Source of the DNA: DASQFQ01 sp963730115
GTDB lineage: Bacteria; Actinomycetota; Thermoleophilia; Solirubrobacterales; Solirubrobacteraceae
DNA: 64,000 bases
Direction of reading: 5' to 3'
Assembly: GCA_963730115.1 (NCBI GenBank)
Contig: CAVSQM010000004.1
Span: forward strand, 682,001-746,000
Each line of letters begins with the position of its first letter. Position 1 is the first letter of the stretch. The notes below the pieces were generated by a model, which was not told where the DNA came from, made no database searches, and saw only the letters and a list, made by a program, of their open reading frames with translations. Below, in pieces: positions 45,605 through 51,947 of this stretch. The translations under genes were made by a program, and so were the position numbers.

Positions 45605-45958
45605 TCAGCTGAGCCAGCCGGCCAGCTCGTCCAGCGCGCCGGGCACGACGTAGTAGTACGCCCACAGGCCCTGGCGCTCGGACTCGACGATCCCGGCGTC
45701 GCGCAGCACCTTGAGGTGGTGCGAGACCGTCGGCTGGGAGAGGTCGAACAGCGGTACCAGCTCGCACACGCAGACCTTGCCCGCGTGCTTGCGCAGCACG
45801 TCGACCAGCTGCAGCCGCACCGGATCAGCAATCGCCTTCGCCAGCTTCGCCATCCGCTCGGCTTCCTGGCGCTCGACGTCGGGGTACACCACCGGCTCGC
45901 AGCACCGCTCACCGGCGGCGCGCTTGGTCTTCGGGGACAACTCCAGATCGATCGCCAT
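45605..45958 (-). CDS. arsR: ArsR-family metalloregulator 2
   Basis: 117 residues from ATG 45958; a longer frame to 45994 adds a nonsense leader. Sensor layout as in ArsR1: C19-C20 near the N-terminus, C63 and C65 (CVCELV), winged helix LSQPTVSHHLKVLRDAG. Divergent from arsC across 85 bp holding an inverted repeat. It probably controls arsC-aqpS, while ArsR1 controls the flavoprotein-MFS side. Confidence 0.9.
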   Translation of the reverse strand: MAIDLELSPKTKRAAGERCCEPVVYPDVERQEAERMAKLAKAIADPVRLQLVDVLRKHAGKVCVCELVPLFDLSQPTVSHHLKVLRDAGIVESERQGLWAYYYVVPGALDELAGWLS

Positions 45959-45979
45959 CAATCTACATATATCTATTGA
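45958..45979. promoter_or_regulatory. Candidate ArsR2 operator
   Basis: TCAAT-12 bases-ATTGA inverted repeat overlapping the arsR2 start codon, in an AT-rich patch (TCTACATATATCT) unlike the surrounding GC-rich DNA. Consistent with autoregulation. Confidence 0.5.
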
Positions 45980-46043
45980 AGTGACGCTTGTCAATGCTTA
46001 TCCTCCCGGCCGACCCCCAGTCCGAGCAAAGAGGAGCCGAGCC

Positions 46044-46688
46044 GTGGCCACCACGTTGCAGGAGCTCGACGTCGACCTGATCACCCGCGGTCACCTCGAA
46101 CGAGGCATCGAGGGACTCCGCAGCGAGTTCGCGGGCACATTCTCCGCCGAGACGATCGAGCGCTACGTCACCGAGTCGCTCACCGCGCTGCAGGGCCCGC
46201 GCCTCAAGGACTTCGTGCCACTGCTCGTGCACCGCTTCGCCCGTGAGCGCCTGCGGGCGCTCGCCCAGGTCGAGGGCATGCTCGCCAAGGACGTCCCCGA
46301 GGTGCTCTTCGTCTGCGTGCACAATGCCGGGCGCAGCCAGATGGCCGCCGCGCTGCTGGACCGCCGCGCAGCGGGTCGCGTCCACGTCCGCTCTGCCGGC
46401 AGCACGCCCGCCGACGAGATCAACCCCGAAGTCGTCCAGGCAATGGACGAACTCGGCGTCGATCTCGGCCAGGAGTTCCCCAAGCCGATGACCGACGAGT
46501 TCGTCCAGGCCGCCGACGTCGTCATCACCATGGGCTGCGGCGACGCCTGCCCGATCTACCCCGGCAAGCGTTACGAGGACTGGGAGCTCGACGACCCCGC
46601 CGACGCCGACCTCGACGGCGTGCGGAGTATCCGCGACGAGATCGACAGCCGCGTCCGGCGCCTGCTCGACGAGCTCACCAGAGCGTGA
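46044..46688 (+). CDS. arsC: Arsenate reductase (low-molecular-weight PTP type) with N-terminal helical domain
   Basis: 214 residues from GTG 46044, with GAGGAG eight bases ahead. An N-terminal ~80-residue helical extension (LITRGHLERGIEGLRSEFA) precedes the phosphatase-type P-loop VCVHNAGRSQMAAALLDRRA (C91, R97). Further motifs: VRSAGSTPADEINPEVVQAM, MGCGDACPIYPGKRYEDWEL with the reductant cysteines and the general acid Asp. Reduces As(V) to As(III) via thioredoxin or mycothiol. Feeds arsenite to the aquaporin gene that overlaps it by 4 bp. Confidence 0.92.
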   Translation: MATTLQELDVDLITRGHLERGIEGLRSEFAGTFSAETIERYVTESLTALQGPRLKDFVPLLVHRFARERLRALAQVEGMLAKDVPEVLFVCVHNAGRSQMAAALLDRRAAGRVHVRSAGSTPADEINPEVVQAMDELGVDLGQEFPKPMTDEFVQAADVVITMGCGDACPIYPGKRYEDWELDDPADADLDGVRSIRDEIDSRVRRLLDELTRA

Positions 46689-47416
46689 CGCCACCGCTCG
46701 CCCGGCGGCTGCTCGCCGAGTACCTCGGATCCGCGTTCCTCGCCGCGGTCGTCATCGGGTCGGGCATCGCCGCCCAGAAGCTCTCGCCCGACGACACCGG
46801 CCTGGCGCTGCTCGAGAACGCCGCCGCCACCGCCGCGGGCCTGTTCGCGATCATCCTCATGTTCGGGCCTGTTTCCGGCGGTCACTTCAACCCGGTCGTC
46901 TCGCTCGTCGACGCCCACTTCGGCGGGTTGTCCTGGCGCGACGCCTTCGCCTACATCCCCGCCCAGATCGCCGGCTGCATCACCGGCGCGATCGCCGCCA
47001 ACGGGATGTTCGCCCTGGCCGCCATCAGCATCTCGACCCAACACCGCGCAAGCGCCGCGCACCTCTTCGCCGAGGTCATCGCCACGCTCGGCCTGCTGCT
47101 CGTAATCTTCGCGCTCGCCCGAACCGGTCGCACGAACAGCGCCCCAGCCGCCGTCGGCGCCTACATCGGCGCCGCCTACTGGTTCACCAGCTCCACCAGC
47201 TTCGCCAACCCCGCCATCACCGTCGGCCGCACCTTCTCCGACACGTTCGCCGGCATCGCGCCGGCCTCGGTCCCCGGCTTCGTCGTCGCCCAGCTGATCG
47301 GCGGAGCGGTGGCGATCGTCGTCATCCGCGCGCTCTACCCCGACGTCACGCCGGCCACGGCCGCAGACGTCGTGCTGCCGCACGACTCCCGCCAGCCCGC
47401 AGCCGGTCGCGCGTAG
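46685..47416 (+). CDS. aqpS: Aquaporin-family channel, probable arsenite facilitator (AqpS-like)
   Basis: 243 residues from GTG 46685. Six helices and two half-helices with HFNPVVS (NPV variant) and FANPAIT (NPA). In some ars operons an aquaglyceroporin replaces ArsB/ACR3, letting arsenite leave down its gradient after ArsC makes it; the direct fusion of reading frames with arsC supports this. No arsenite pump exists elsewhere in the island. Confidence 0.88.
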   Translation: MTPPLARRLLAEYLGSAFLAAVVIGSGIAAQKLSPDDTGLALLENAAATAAGLFAIILMFGPVSGGHFNPVVSLVDAHFGGLSWRDAFAYIPAQIAGCITGAIAANGMFALAAISISTQHRASAAHLFAEVIATLGLLLVIFALARTGRTNSAPAAVGAYIGAAYWFTSSTSFANPAITVGRTFSDTFAGIAPASVPGFVVAQLIGGAVAIVVIRALYPDVTPATAADVVLPHDSRQPAAGRA

Positions 47417-47945
47417 CGCCTCAGCTGGAACGCGGCCGCTTCTCCGAGCAGCCGCTCGACCAGCACGCAGTCCTTCCACTCGCCGTCGAGCTTGCCGTGG
47501 CGACGCTGAATGCCGACCTCCTCGAAGCCCGCCGCCAGATGCGCGGCGCGACTGGCGGCGTTGTCCGTGAACAACCGTGACGTCAGCTTGTAGATCCCCG
47601 CCTGCTCGGAGGCGACTGCGAGCGCCTCGAGCAGGCGACGCCCGACCCCTCTCCGCGCGCGGCGCGCGCGACGTAGACGCCGCACTCGCCGACTCCCGAG
47701 TAGACGCAGCGGTCGGAGTAGGTCGAGACGCGGGCAAACGCGACGACGCCGCCGGCCTCGCTCGTCGCGACAAGAAAGGGGAGATCGTCGGCGAACCACT
47801 CTGCAACCTCGCTTGGGCCGCGGAGGCGTGTCTCGAACGTGGCCACACGGTCAGCGATGCCCTCGTTGTAGATCGCCGCGATCGCGTCGACGTCGGCCCG
47901 GGATGCCGCCCGGATAGACACGGTGTCGCGAGGGCGCTGCCGCAT
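47335..47945 (-). pseudogene. arsN: PAT/ArsN-like N-acetyltransferase, one frame break
   Basis: From ATG 47945 (GTG 47921 possible) the frame reads VSIRAASRADVDAIAAIYNEG and VATFETRLRGPSEV, matching phosphinothricin/arsinothricin acetyltransferases. After VARAARGEG the frame is lost. Adding one G to the run at 47646-47649 restores VGRRLLEALAVASEQAG, LTSRLFTDNAASRAAHLAAG and a GKLDGEWKDCVLVERLL end. ArsN1 inactivates the arsenical antibiotic arsinothricin. The tail overlaps the aquaporin by 81 bp. Confidence 0.78.
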
Positions 47946-48006
47946 ACACCGTTCATGGTCACGCACCGACCAGACGCATGTGCGTCCATTCGTTGGCGAC
48001 ACCGTC

Positions 48007-48037
48007 TCTCTCTGAGAGGCTTCGTCTACGAGAGAGA
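48007..48037. promoter_or_regulatory. Inverted repeat upstream of the Cys-rich ORF
   Basis: Arms TCTCTCT and AGAGAGA around a 17-base centre, seven bases before ATG 48044. It may be an operator or a hairpin in the leader; it is low evidence alone, but it is placed where a control site for the Cys-rich gene and sigma factor would be expected. Confidence 0.35.
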
Positions 48038-48043
48038 TGTGAG

Positions 48044-48246
48044 ATGGAACGCGCACAGTCGCAAGCGGAAGCGCTGACGGAGAGGCGATCGAGCTACCCA
48101 GGACCGTCGCGCCTCCCGGGCCGACGTCGCTGCCGCTCGCCGGCAACGATTGCTGCACACCCACGGAGCAGGAGGTGTGCTGTAGGGCCGACGCCAAGGA
48201 GGAGTGCTGCGGCACCGCGACCTCAAAAGGCTGCGGATGCCGCTGA
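48044..48246 (+). CDS. Small cysteine-rich peptide, regular CC repeats (frame joined)
   Basis: About 68 residues after joining frames. ATG 48044 opens MERAQSQAEALTE; one added base near 48081-48085 leads into AIELPRTVAPPGPTSLPL and then a striking tail in which CC pairs recur every nine residues: CC-x7-CC-x7-CC-x7-C-x-C, ending at TGA 48244-48246. The Cys frame has no canonical start of its own. Eight Cys in the last ~33 residues suggest a metal or metalloid buffer. It ends 10 bp inside the SigZ-like gene, so translation is coupled. I know no described family with this spacing. Confidence 0.5.
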
Positions 48247-48860
48247 GCTCACCGCCGCGCTCTGAGCCGCCCGGCGCCGACGCAGTCCTGCACGACTTTC
48301 AGGATCGACTCCTCGCCTTCATCGCACGCCGCGTGCCCGACCGCGAGAGCGCCGAGGACATCCTCCAAGAAGTCCTGCTGCGCATCCACCGCCATGCCGG
48401 CGAGCTCGAGAGCTCCGCCGCCGTCTCCGCGTGGGTCCACCAGATCGCCCGCAATGCGATCGCCGATCACTACCGGCGCGCGGCCGTCCGTCGAGAACGG
48501 CCCGCCGGCATCGACCTCGACCTTCGCGCGCCGTCGCCGCCGTCCGAACCCGCCCCCGAGGAGCTTCGCAGCGAACTCGCAGCGTGCCTGCGGCCGCTCG
48601 TCGAACAGCTCCCGAGCGCGTACCGGGAAGCCATCACCCTCACCGAGCTCGACGGGCTCACCCAGACCGCCGCGGCGGCGCAGCTGGGCCTCTCGACCTC
48701 CGGAATGAAGTCACGAGTCCAACGCGCTCGGGCTCAGCTCAGAGAGCTCCTCCAAGGGTGCTGTGAGATTGAGCTCGACCGCCGCGGCACGATCACGCAC
48801 TACGCGCCGCGCCACACCCCGTGCGCCTGTCGCAGCGCGACGCCGAGGCTTCCGGACTAG
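48237..48860 (+). CDS. SigZ-like ECF sigma factor with Cys-rich tail
   Basis: 207 residues from ATG 48237 (AAGG six bases before); GTG 48204 would add eleven. Region 2 LAFIARRVPDRESAEDILQEV and HQIARNAIADHYRR, region 4 LPSAYREAITLTELDGLTQT with LSTSGMKSRVQRARAQL. The ending GCCEIELDRRG and CACRS places four Cys beyond the HTH; SigZ proteins often end with such Cys. No anti-sigma gene is adjacent. The overlap with the Cys-rich peptide and position in the ars island suggest metalloid-linked control (inference). Confidence 0.82.
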   Translation: MPLSSPPRSEPPGADAVLHDFQDRLLAFIARRVPDRESAEDILQEVLLRIHRHAGELESSAAVSAWVHQIARNAIADHYRRAAVRRERPAGIDLDLRAPSPPSEPAPEELRSELAACLRPLVEQLPSAYREAITLTELDGLTQTAAAAQLGLSTSGMKSRVQRARAQLRELLQGCCEIELDRRGTITHYAPRHTPCACRSATPRLPD

Positions 48861-48927
48861 CCCTCACCAGACGGCGGGACATCCGGCCCGACCGAGCCGG
48901 GTGACATCACCACGAGGTAGGCCACTC

Positions 48928-49482
48928 ATGCACGAATCCATCCCCTCTCCGCGTCGGCGGATCCACAACCCCGTCCAGGATGATGCCGTCACCTTCCTCG
49001 AGACGAGCGAGGAGTCGGGCGGCGAGCGGTCGCTCGCCGAGCTCGATGTCGCGCCGGGCGGGAAGGTGACTCCGCACTACCACCTCGGCTACACCGAGCG
49101 CTTTTCGGTGCTCGAGGGCCAGCTCGACGTGCAAGTGGGCGACGTCCATCGCGTACTCCGACCGGGCGATGAGATGACGGTGCCAGTCGGGACCTTGCAC
49201 GCGTGGTCTAACGCGAGCTCCGCGCGGACCGTCGCTCACATCGAACTGCGGCCGGGCCAGCCCGGGTTCGAAACGTCGCTCCGAGTGATCTACGGACTGG
49301 CGGCCGACGGGAAGGTGCTCAAGAACGGCGTGCCCCGCAACCCGCTGCACGCCGCACTCCTGCTCGAGTGGGGCGAGACCCGGCTTCCCGCCTCCCCAAT
49401 CCTCGAGCGCGGCCTTCGCGTGCTCGCCAGCATCGCCCGCCTCGCGCGACTCGACCGCAAGCTCATCGCGCGCTACCCCTGA
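48928..49482 (+). CDS. Cupin-domain protein
   Basis: 184 residues from ATG 48928. A single cupin barrel: KVTPHYHLGYTERFSVLEGQ (motif 1, two His and Glu) and GDEMTVPVGTLHAWSN (motif 2 with His). The ~60-residue C-terminal helical part is basic. It likely binds a metal; cupins of this kind occur as regulators or dioxygenases. It stands 67 bp behind the sigma factor, so it may be a regulon member. Confidence 0.87.
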   Translation: MHESIPSPRRRIHNPVQDDAVTFLETSEESGGERSLAELDVAPGGKVTPHYHLGYTERFSVLEGQLDVQVGDVHRVLRPGDEMTVPVGTLHAWSNASSARTVAHIELRPGQPGFETSLRVIYGLAADGKVLKNGVPRNPLHAALLLEWGETRLPASPILERGLRVLASIARLARLDRKLIARYP

Positions 49483-49614
49483 CGATCACCCATGGGCACG
49501 GCCGTGCGGCGCTCCGCGCCCCAGATTCAAGCCACGGTTATTGCTGCGTCCGTCGTCGGGCTGCACCGTCTCTCCTAGCGACAGGAGCTTCGACGAGCAA
49601 ACGAGGAGGGCACC

Positions 49615-49848
49615 GTGCCGCTGATTCAGATCAAGGTCTTCGAGGACGAGTTCGGCGACGAAGAGCGCAAGGCCATCATCGAGGCGGTCACCGACGCCAT
49701 CGTGAACTTCACCGGCGAGAGCATCCGGCCCCACACCTGGGTCGTGCTCGAGGACGTCGCCAGCGGGAGCTGGGGCATCGGCGGCAACGCACTCGGCCTC
49801 GACGACGTCCGCGCCCTTCAAGGCGCCAATCGCGCCGAAGCGCCGTGA
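49615..49848 (+). CDS. 4-oxalocrotonate tautomerase-family protein
   Basis: 77 residues from GTG 49615, after GAGGAGGG. The N-terminal Pro required as the catalytic base follows the initiator at once (MPLIQIKVFE). DEERKAIIEAVTDAIV and GNALGL match the small tautomerase fold, which works as hexamers or dimers. It opens a three-gene NTGA-coupled operon with a methyltransferase and a hydrolase. Confidence 0.87.
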   Translation: MPLIQIKVFEDEFGDEERKAIIEAVTDAIVNFTGESIRPHTWVVLEDVASGSWGIGGNALGLDDVRALQGANRAEAP

Positions 49849-50468
49849 GCCTCGCATACAAGGCGCTCTACCAAGTCGGATTCACCCCGTGGGACGACAT
49901 CGCCGACCTCCCCAGCGTCGTCGAACGGTTCTCGTCACTGCTCGACAGCGAGGAACAGCATCGGCGGGCACCGCTCGGGCGAGCGCTCGACCTCGGCTGC
50001 GGAAGCGGCCTCTGGACCGTCGAGCTCGCCAGGCGCGGCTGGGACGTCACCGGCGTCGACTTCGTGCCGAAGGCCCTGCGATCCGCACGCGTACGAGCGG
50101 AAGAAGCCGGCGTCGACCTGCGGCTCGTGGAGGGCGACGTGACACGACTCAGCAGGGCCGGCATCGGCTCCGACTTCCGGTTGCTGCTCGACTTCGGCCT
50201 CTTTCACGACGAACTCAGCGACGCGCAGCGAGCGGCCATGGGCCGAGAGGTGACCAACGTCGCGGCACCAGATGCCACGCTGCTGATGATGGCCTGGTCG
50301 CGCCGCCGACGAGCACTCCTCCCCCGGGGAGCGAGCCGCGCCGACATCGAGGCGGCCTATCCCGCGTGGACCGTCGTCGACGAGGAACCCTTCGACGTCT
50401 CGGGCGCGGCGTTCTACCGACACGTCAAGCACGCCGAACCGCGCTTCGTCCGGCTCCACCGCGAATGA
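49845..50468 (+). CDS. Class I SAM-dependent methyltransferase (coupled operon)
   Basis: 207 residues from GTG 49845, GTGA-overlapping the tautomerase. Motif I LDLGCGSGLWTVELARRG, post-I VTGVDFVPKAL, and LLLDFGLFHDELSDAQRAA; this is the small-molecule (thiopurine-like) methyltransferase type. In an arsenic island it could suggest ArsM, but the three conserved ArsM cysteines are absent, so it is not called ArsM. Confidence 0.82.
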   Translation: MSLAYKALYQVGFTPWDDIADLPSVVERFSSLLDSEEQHRRAPLGRALDLGCGSGLWTVELARRGWDVTGVDFVPKALRSARVRAEEAGVDLRLVEGDVTRLSRAGIGSDFRLLLDFGLFHDELSDAQRAAMGREVTNVAAPDATLLMMAWSRRRRALLPRGASRADIEAAYPAWTVVDEEPFDVSGAAFYRHVKHAEPRFVRLHRE

Positions 50469-51295
50469 CCACCGCAGGCGCGCGCGCGAGTACGTTTGCG
50501 GCAGTGCAGACCGTCCGTGCAAACGGGCTGGACATCGCCTATCGGCGCGTCGGCGACGGACCGCTCCTGCTGTTCGTCCACGGCGCAGCGGATGACGGCC
50601 GCGCGTGGCAGCCCCAGCTCGCCGCGTTGGCCGACGAGTTCACGGTCGTCGCCTGGGACGAGCCCGGAGCGGGCCACTCCTCGGATCTCCCACCAGGCTT
50701 CGTGCTGGCCGACTTCGCGCACTGCCTCGCCGCACTGATCGAGACGCTCGCCATCGGGCCAGCGCATCTCGCCGGCCTTTCGTGGGGCGGCACCCTCGTC
50801 CTCGAGCTCTACCGCCACCGTCCTGAACTCGTCTCGACCCTGATCCTCAGCGACACATACGCCGGCTGGAAGGGCTCGCTGCCCCACGACGAGGTGCGAG
50901 CACGCGTAGAGGGCGCACGGCAGATGCTGGCCGCGCCGCCTGAGAGGTTCGATCCCACCTTTCCCGGGCTGTTCGCCGGCGACCCGCCGGCCGAATTCGT
51001 CCCGCTGCTCAACGAGATCGCCGCCGTGGTGCGCCCAGAGACTCTCCGAACCGAGCTGGACTTGATGGCTGCGGCCGACCTACGCGACGTTCTGCCCAGC
51101 ATCGCCGTGCCCACCTTGCTCGTCTGGGGCGAACTCGACGCGCGCTCCCCGCTCGGCGTCGCGCGGCAGTTCGAACAAGGCATCCCCAGTGCGGAGCTTG
51201 TCGTCATCCCGGACTGCGGGCACGTCAGCAACCTCGAGCGGCCCAGTCAGTTCAACGATGCCGTGCGCGCCTTCTGCCGCTCGCACTCAAGGTGA
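50465..51295 (+). CDS. Alpha/beta-hydrolase
   Basis: 276 residues, ATGA-coupled to the methyltransferase. LLFVHGAADDGRAW (oxyanion loop), LAGLSWGGTLVLEL with the nucleophile Ser in GLSWGG, LVWGELDARSPL and DCGHVSNLERP carry the catalytic triad. Family of haloalkane dehalogenase/esterase-type fold; substrate unknown. The tautomerase-methyltransferase-hydrolase trio resembles a short aromatic-degradation or detoxification module. Confidence 0.87.
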   Translation: MTTAGARASTFAAVQTVRANGLDIAYRRVGDGPLLLFVHGAADDGRAWQPQLAALADEFTVVAWDEPGAGHSSDLPPGFVLADFAHCLAALIETLAIGPAHLAGLSWGGTLVLELYRHRPELVSTLILSDTYAGWKGSLPHDEVRARVEGARQMLAAPPERFDPTFPGLFAGDPPAEFVPLLNEIAAVVRPETLRTELDLMAAADLRDVLPSIAVPTLLVWGELDARSPLGVARQFEQGIPSAELVVIPDCGHVSNLERPSQFNDAVRAFCRSHSR

Positions 51296-51410
51296 GCTGA
51301 CGGCGGTGGAGCCCCAATCCCCGACGAGTCTCGGGACACAATGGGGACACGTCGACAGATGTCCCTGCTCCAGGTGAGCCCTGAATCCCCGTCCCAAAGC
51401 AAAAACGCTA

Positions 51411-51475
51411 TGGCCGGGGAGGATTCGAGCCTCCGTCGGACGGATTAGCCATCCGCCGCCGCACCGCTGGCCGCC
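51411..51475 (-). other. tRNA-like 3' fragment (serine-type features)
   Basis: On the minus strand: an anticodon-like stem-loop with GCT, a T-arm GGAGG-CTCGAAT-CCTCC and a CCGGCCA end. The matching acceptor 5' strand is missing, position 33 is G rather than U and the T-loop starts with C. It therefore cannot be a working tRNA. It looks like a 3' tRNA piece left by a second, older insertion. Confidence 0.55.
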
Positions 51476-51640
51476 TCAAAAGGCGAGGATGGAGGCGCGC
51501 GCATACCGGTAGTAGCGCCCGAGCCGCACCGCAGAGATCCGAACCTCGCGTGAGGCGGTAGACCTGCGCCTTTGGCACCTGCCAGCGCTCGGCCAGCTCG
51601 CCAGCGGTCAGCAGACGATCGCCCCGTTCGCGAGCGCGCG
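51476..51640 (-). pseudogene. Broken excisionase-like HTH gene
   Basis: Minus strand reads LLTAGELAERWQVPKAQVYRLTR, then after a one-base shift near 51541-51545 RISAVRLGRYYRYARASIL with a stop at 51476. This is a MerR/excisionase-type helix-turn-helix with the common GRYYRY ending, like the intact gene at 54835-55053. No proper start codon is left. Confidence 0.6.
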
Positions 51641-51648
51641 CTCACTGA

Positions 51649-51947
51649 CTACGGGTGAATCCATGCGTCGCTGGCACAGCGGTAGCGGAGACGTCGGCGA
51701 CCGCAGGCAGGCAAGCAATCTCGAACCACCAAGGTCACCAAGCAAGCCACCCAACGCAGCACTCCCCCACAGCCAACTGCCTCACATCCGAGAGCTCAGA
51801 ACGAACTCAAGGAGCGCTCGCCGACGCAACCGAAACAGCGATGTCAACGGCAGAGCCAACGTCAAAGGCCAACACCGAACGAGCAGCACACAGTTGCACT
51901 CGTCGAGTGCGATTGCCCGGCGCGACCGCTCGGCGGCTTATCCGTCG
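51649..51947. other. Non-coding, lower-GC region upstream of the relaxase
   Basis: An open frame crosses it but has no gene-like protein. It is visibly less GC-rich and rich in CAA/ACCA tracts. Its place directly before a MobF relaxase is where an origin of transfer would lie; no nic motif could be identified by eye. Confidence 0.5.

Noticed and set aside
49845..50468. ArsM arsenite methyltransferase
   Set aside because: The conserved ArsM cysteines are not present.
51411..51475. Functional tRNA-Ser
   Set aside because: No acceptor 5' strand, G at position 33, and a modified T-loop; kept only as a fragment.
51663..51947. N-terminal extension of the relaxase
   Set aside because: Low-complexity frame without domain; relaxase consensus begins at 51948.
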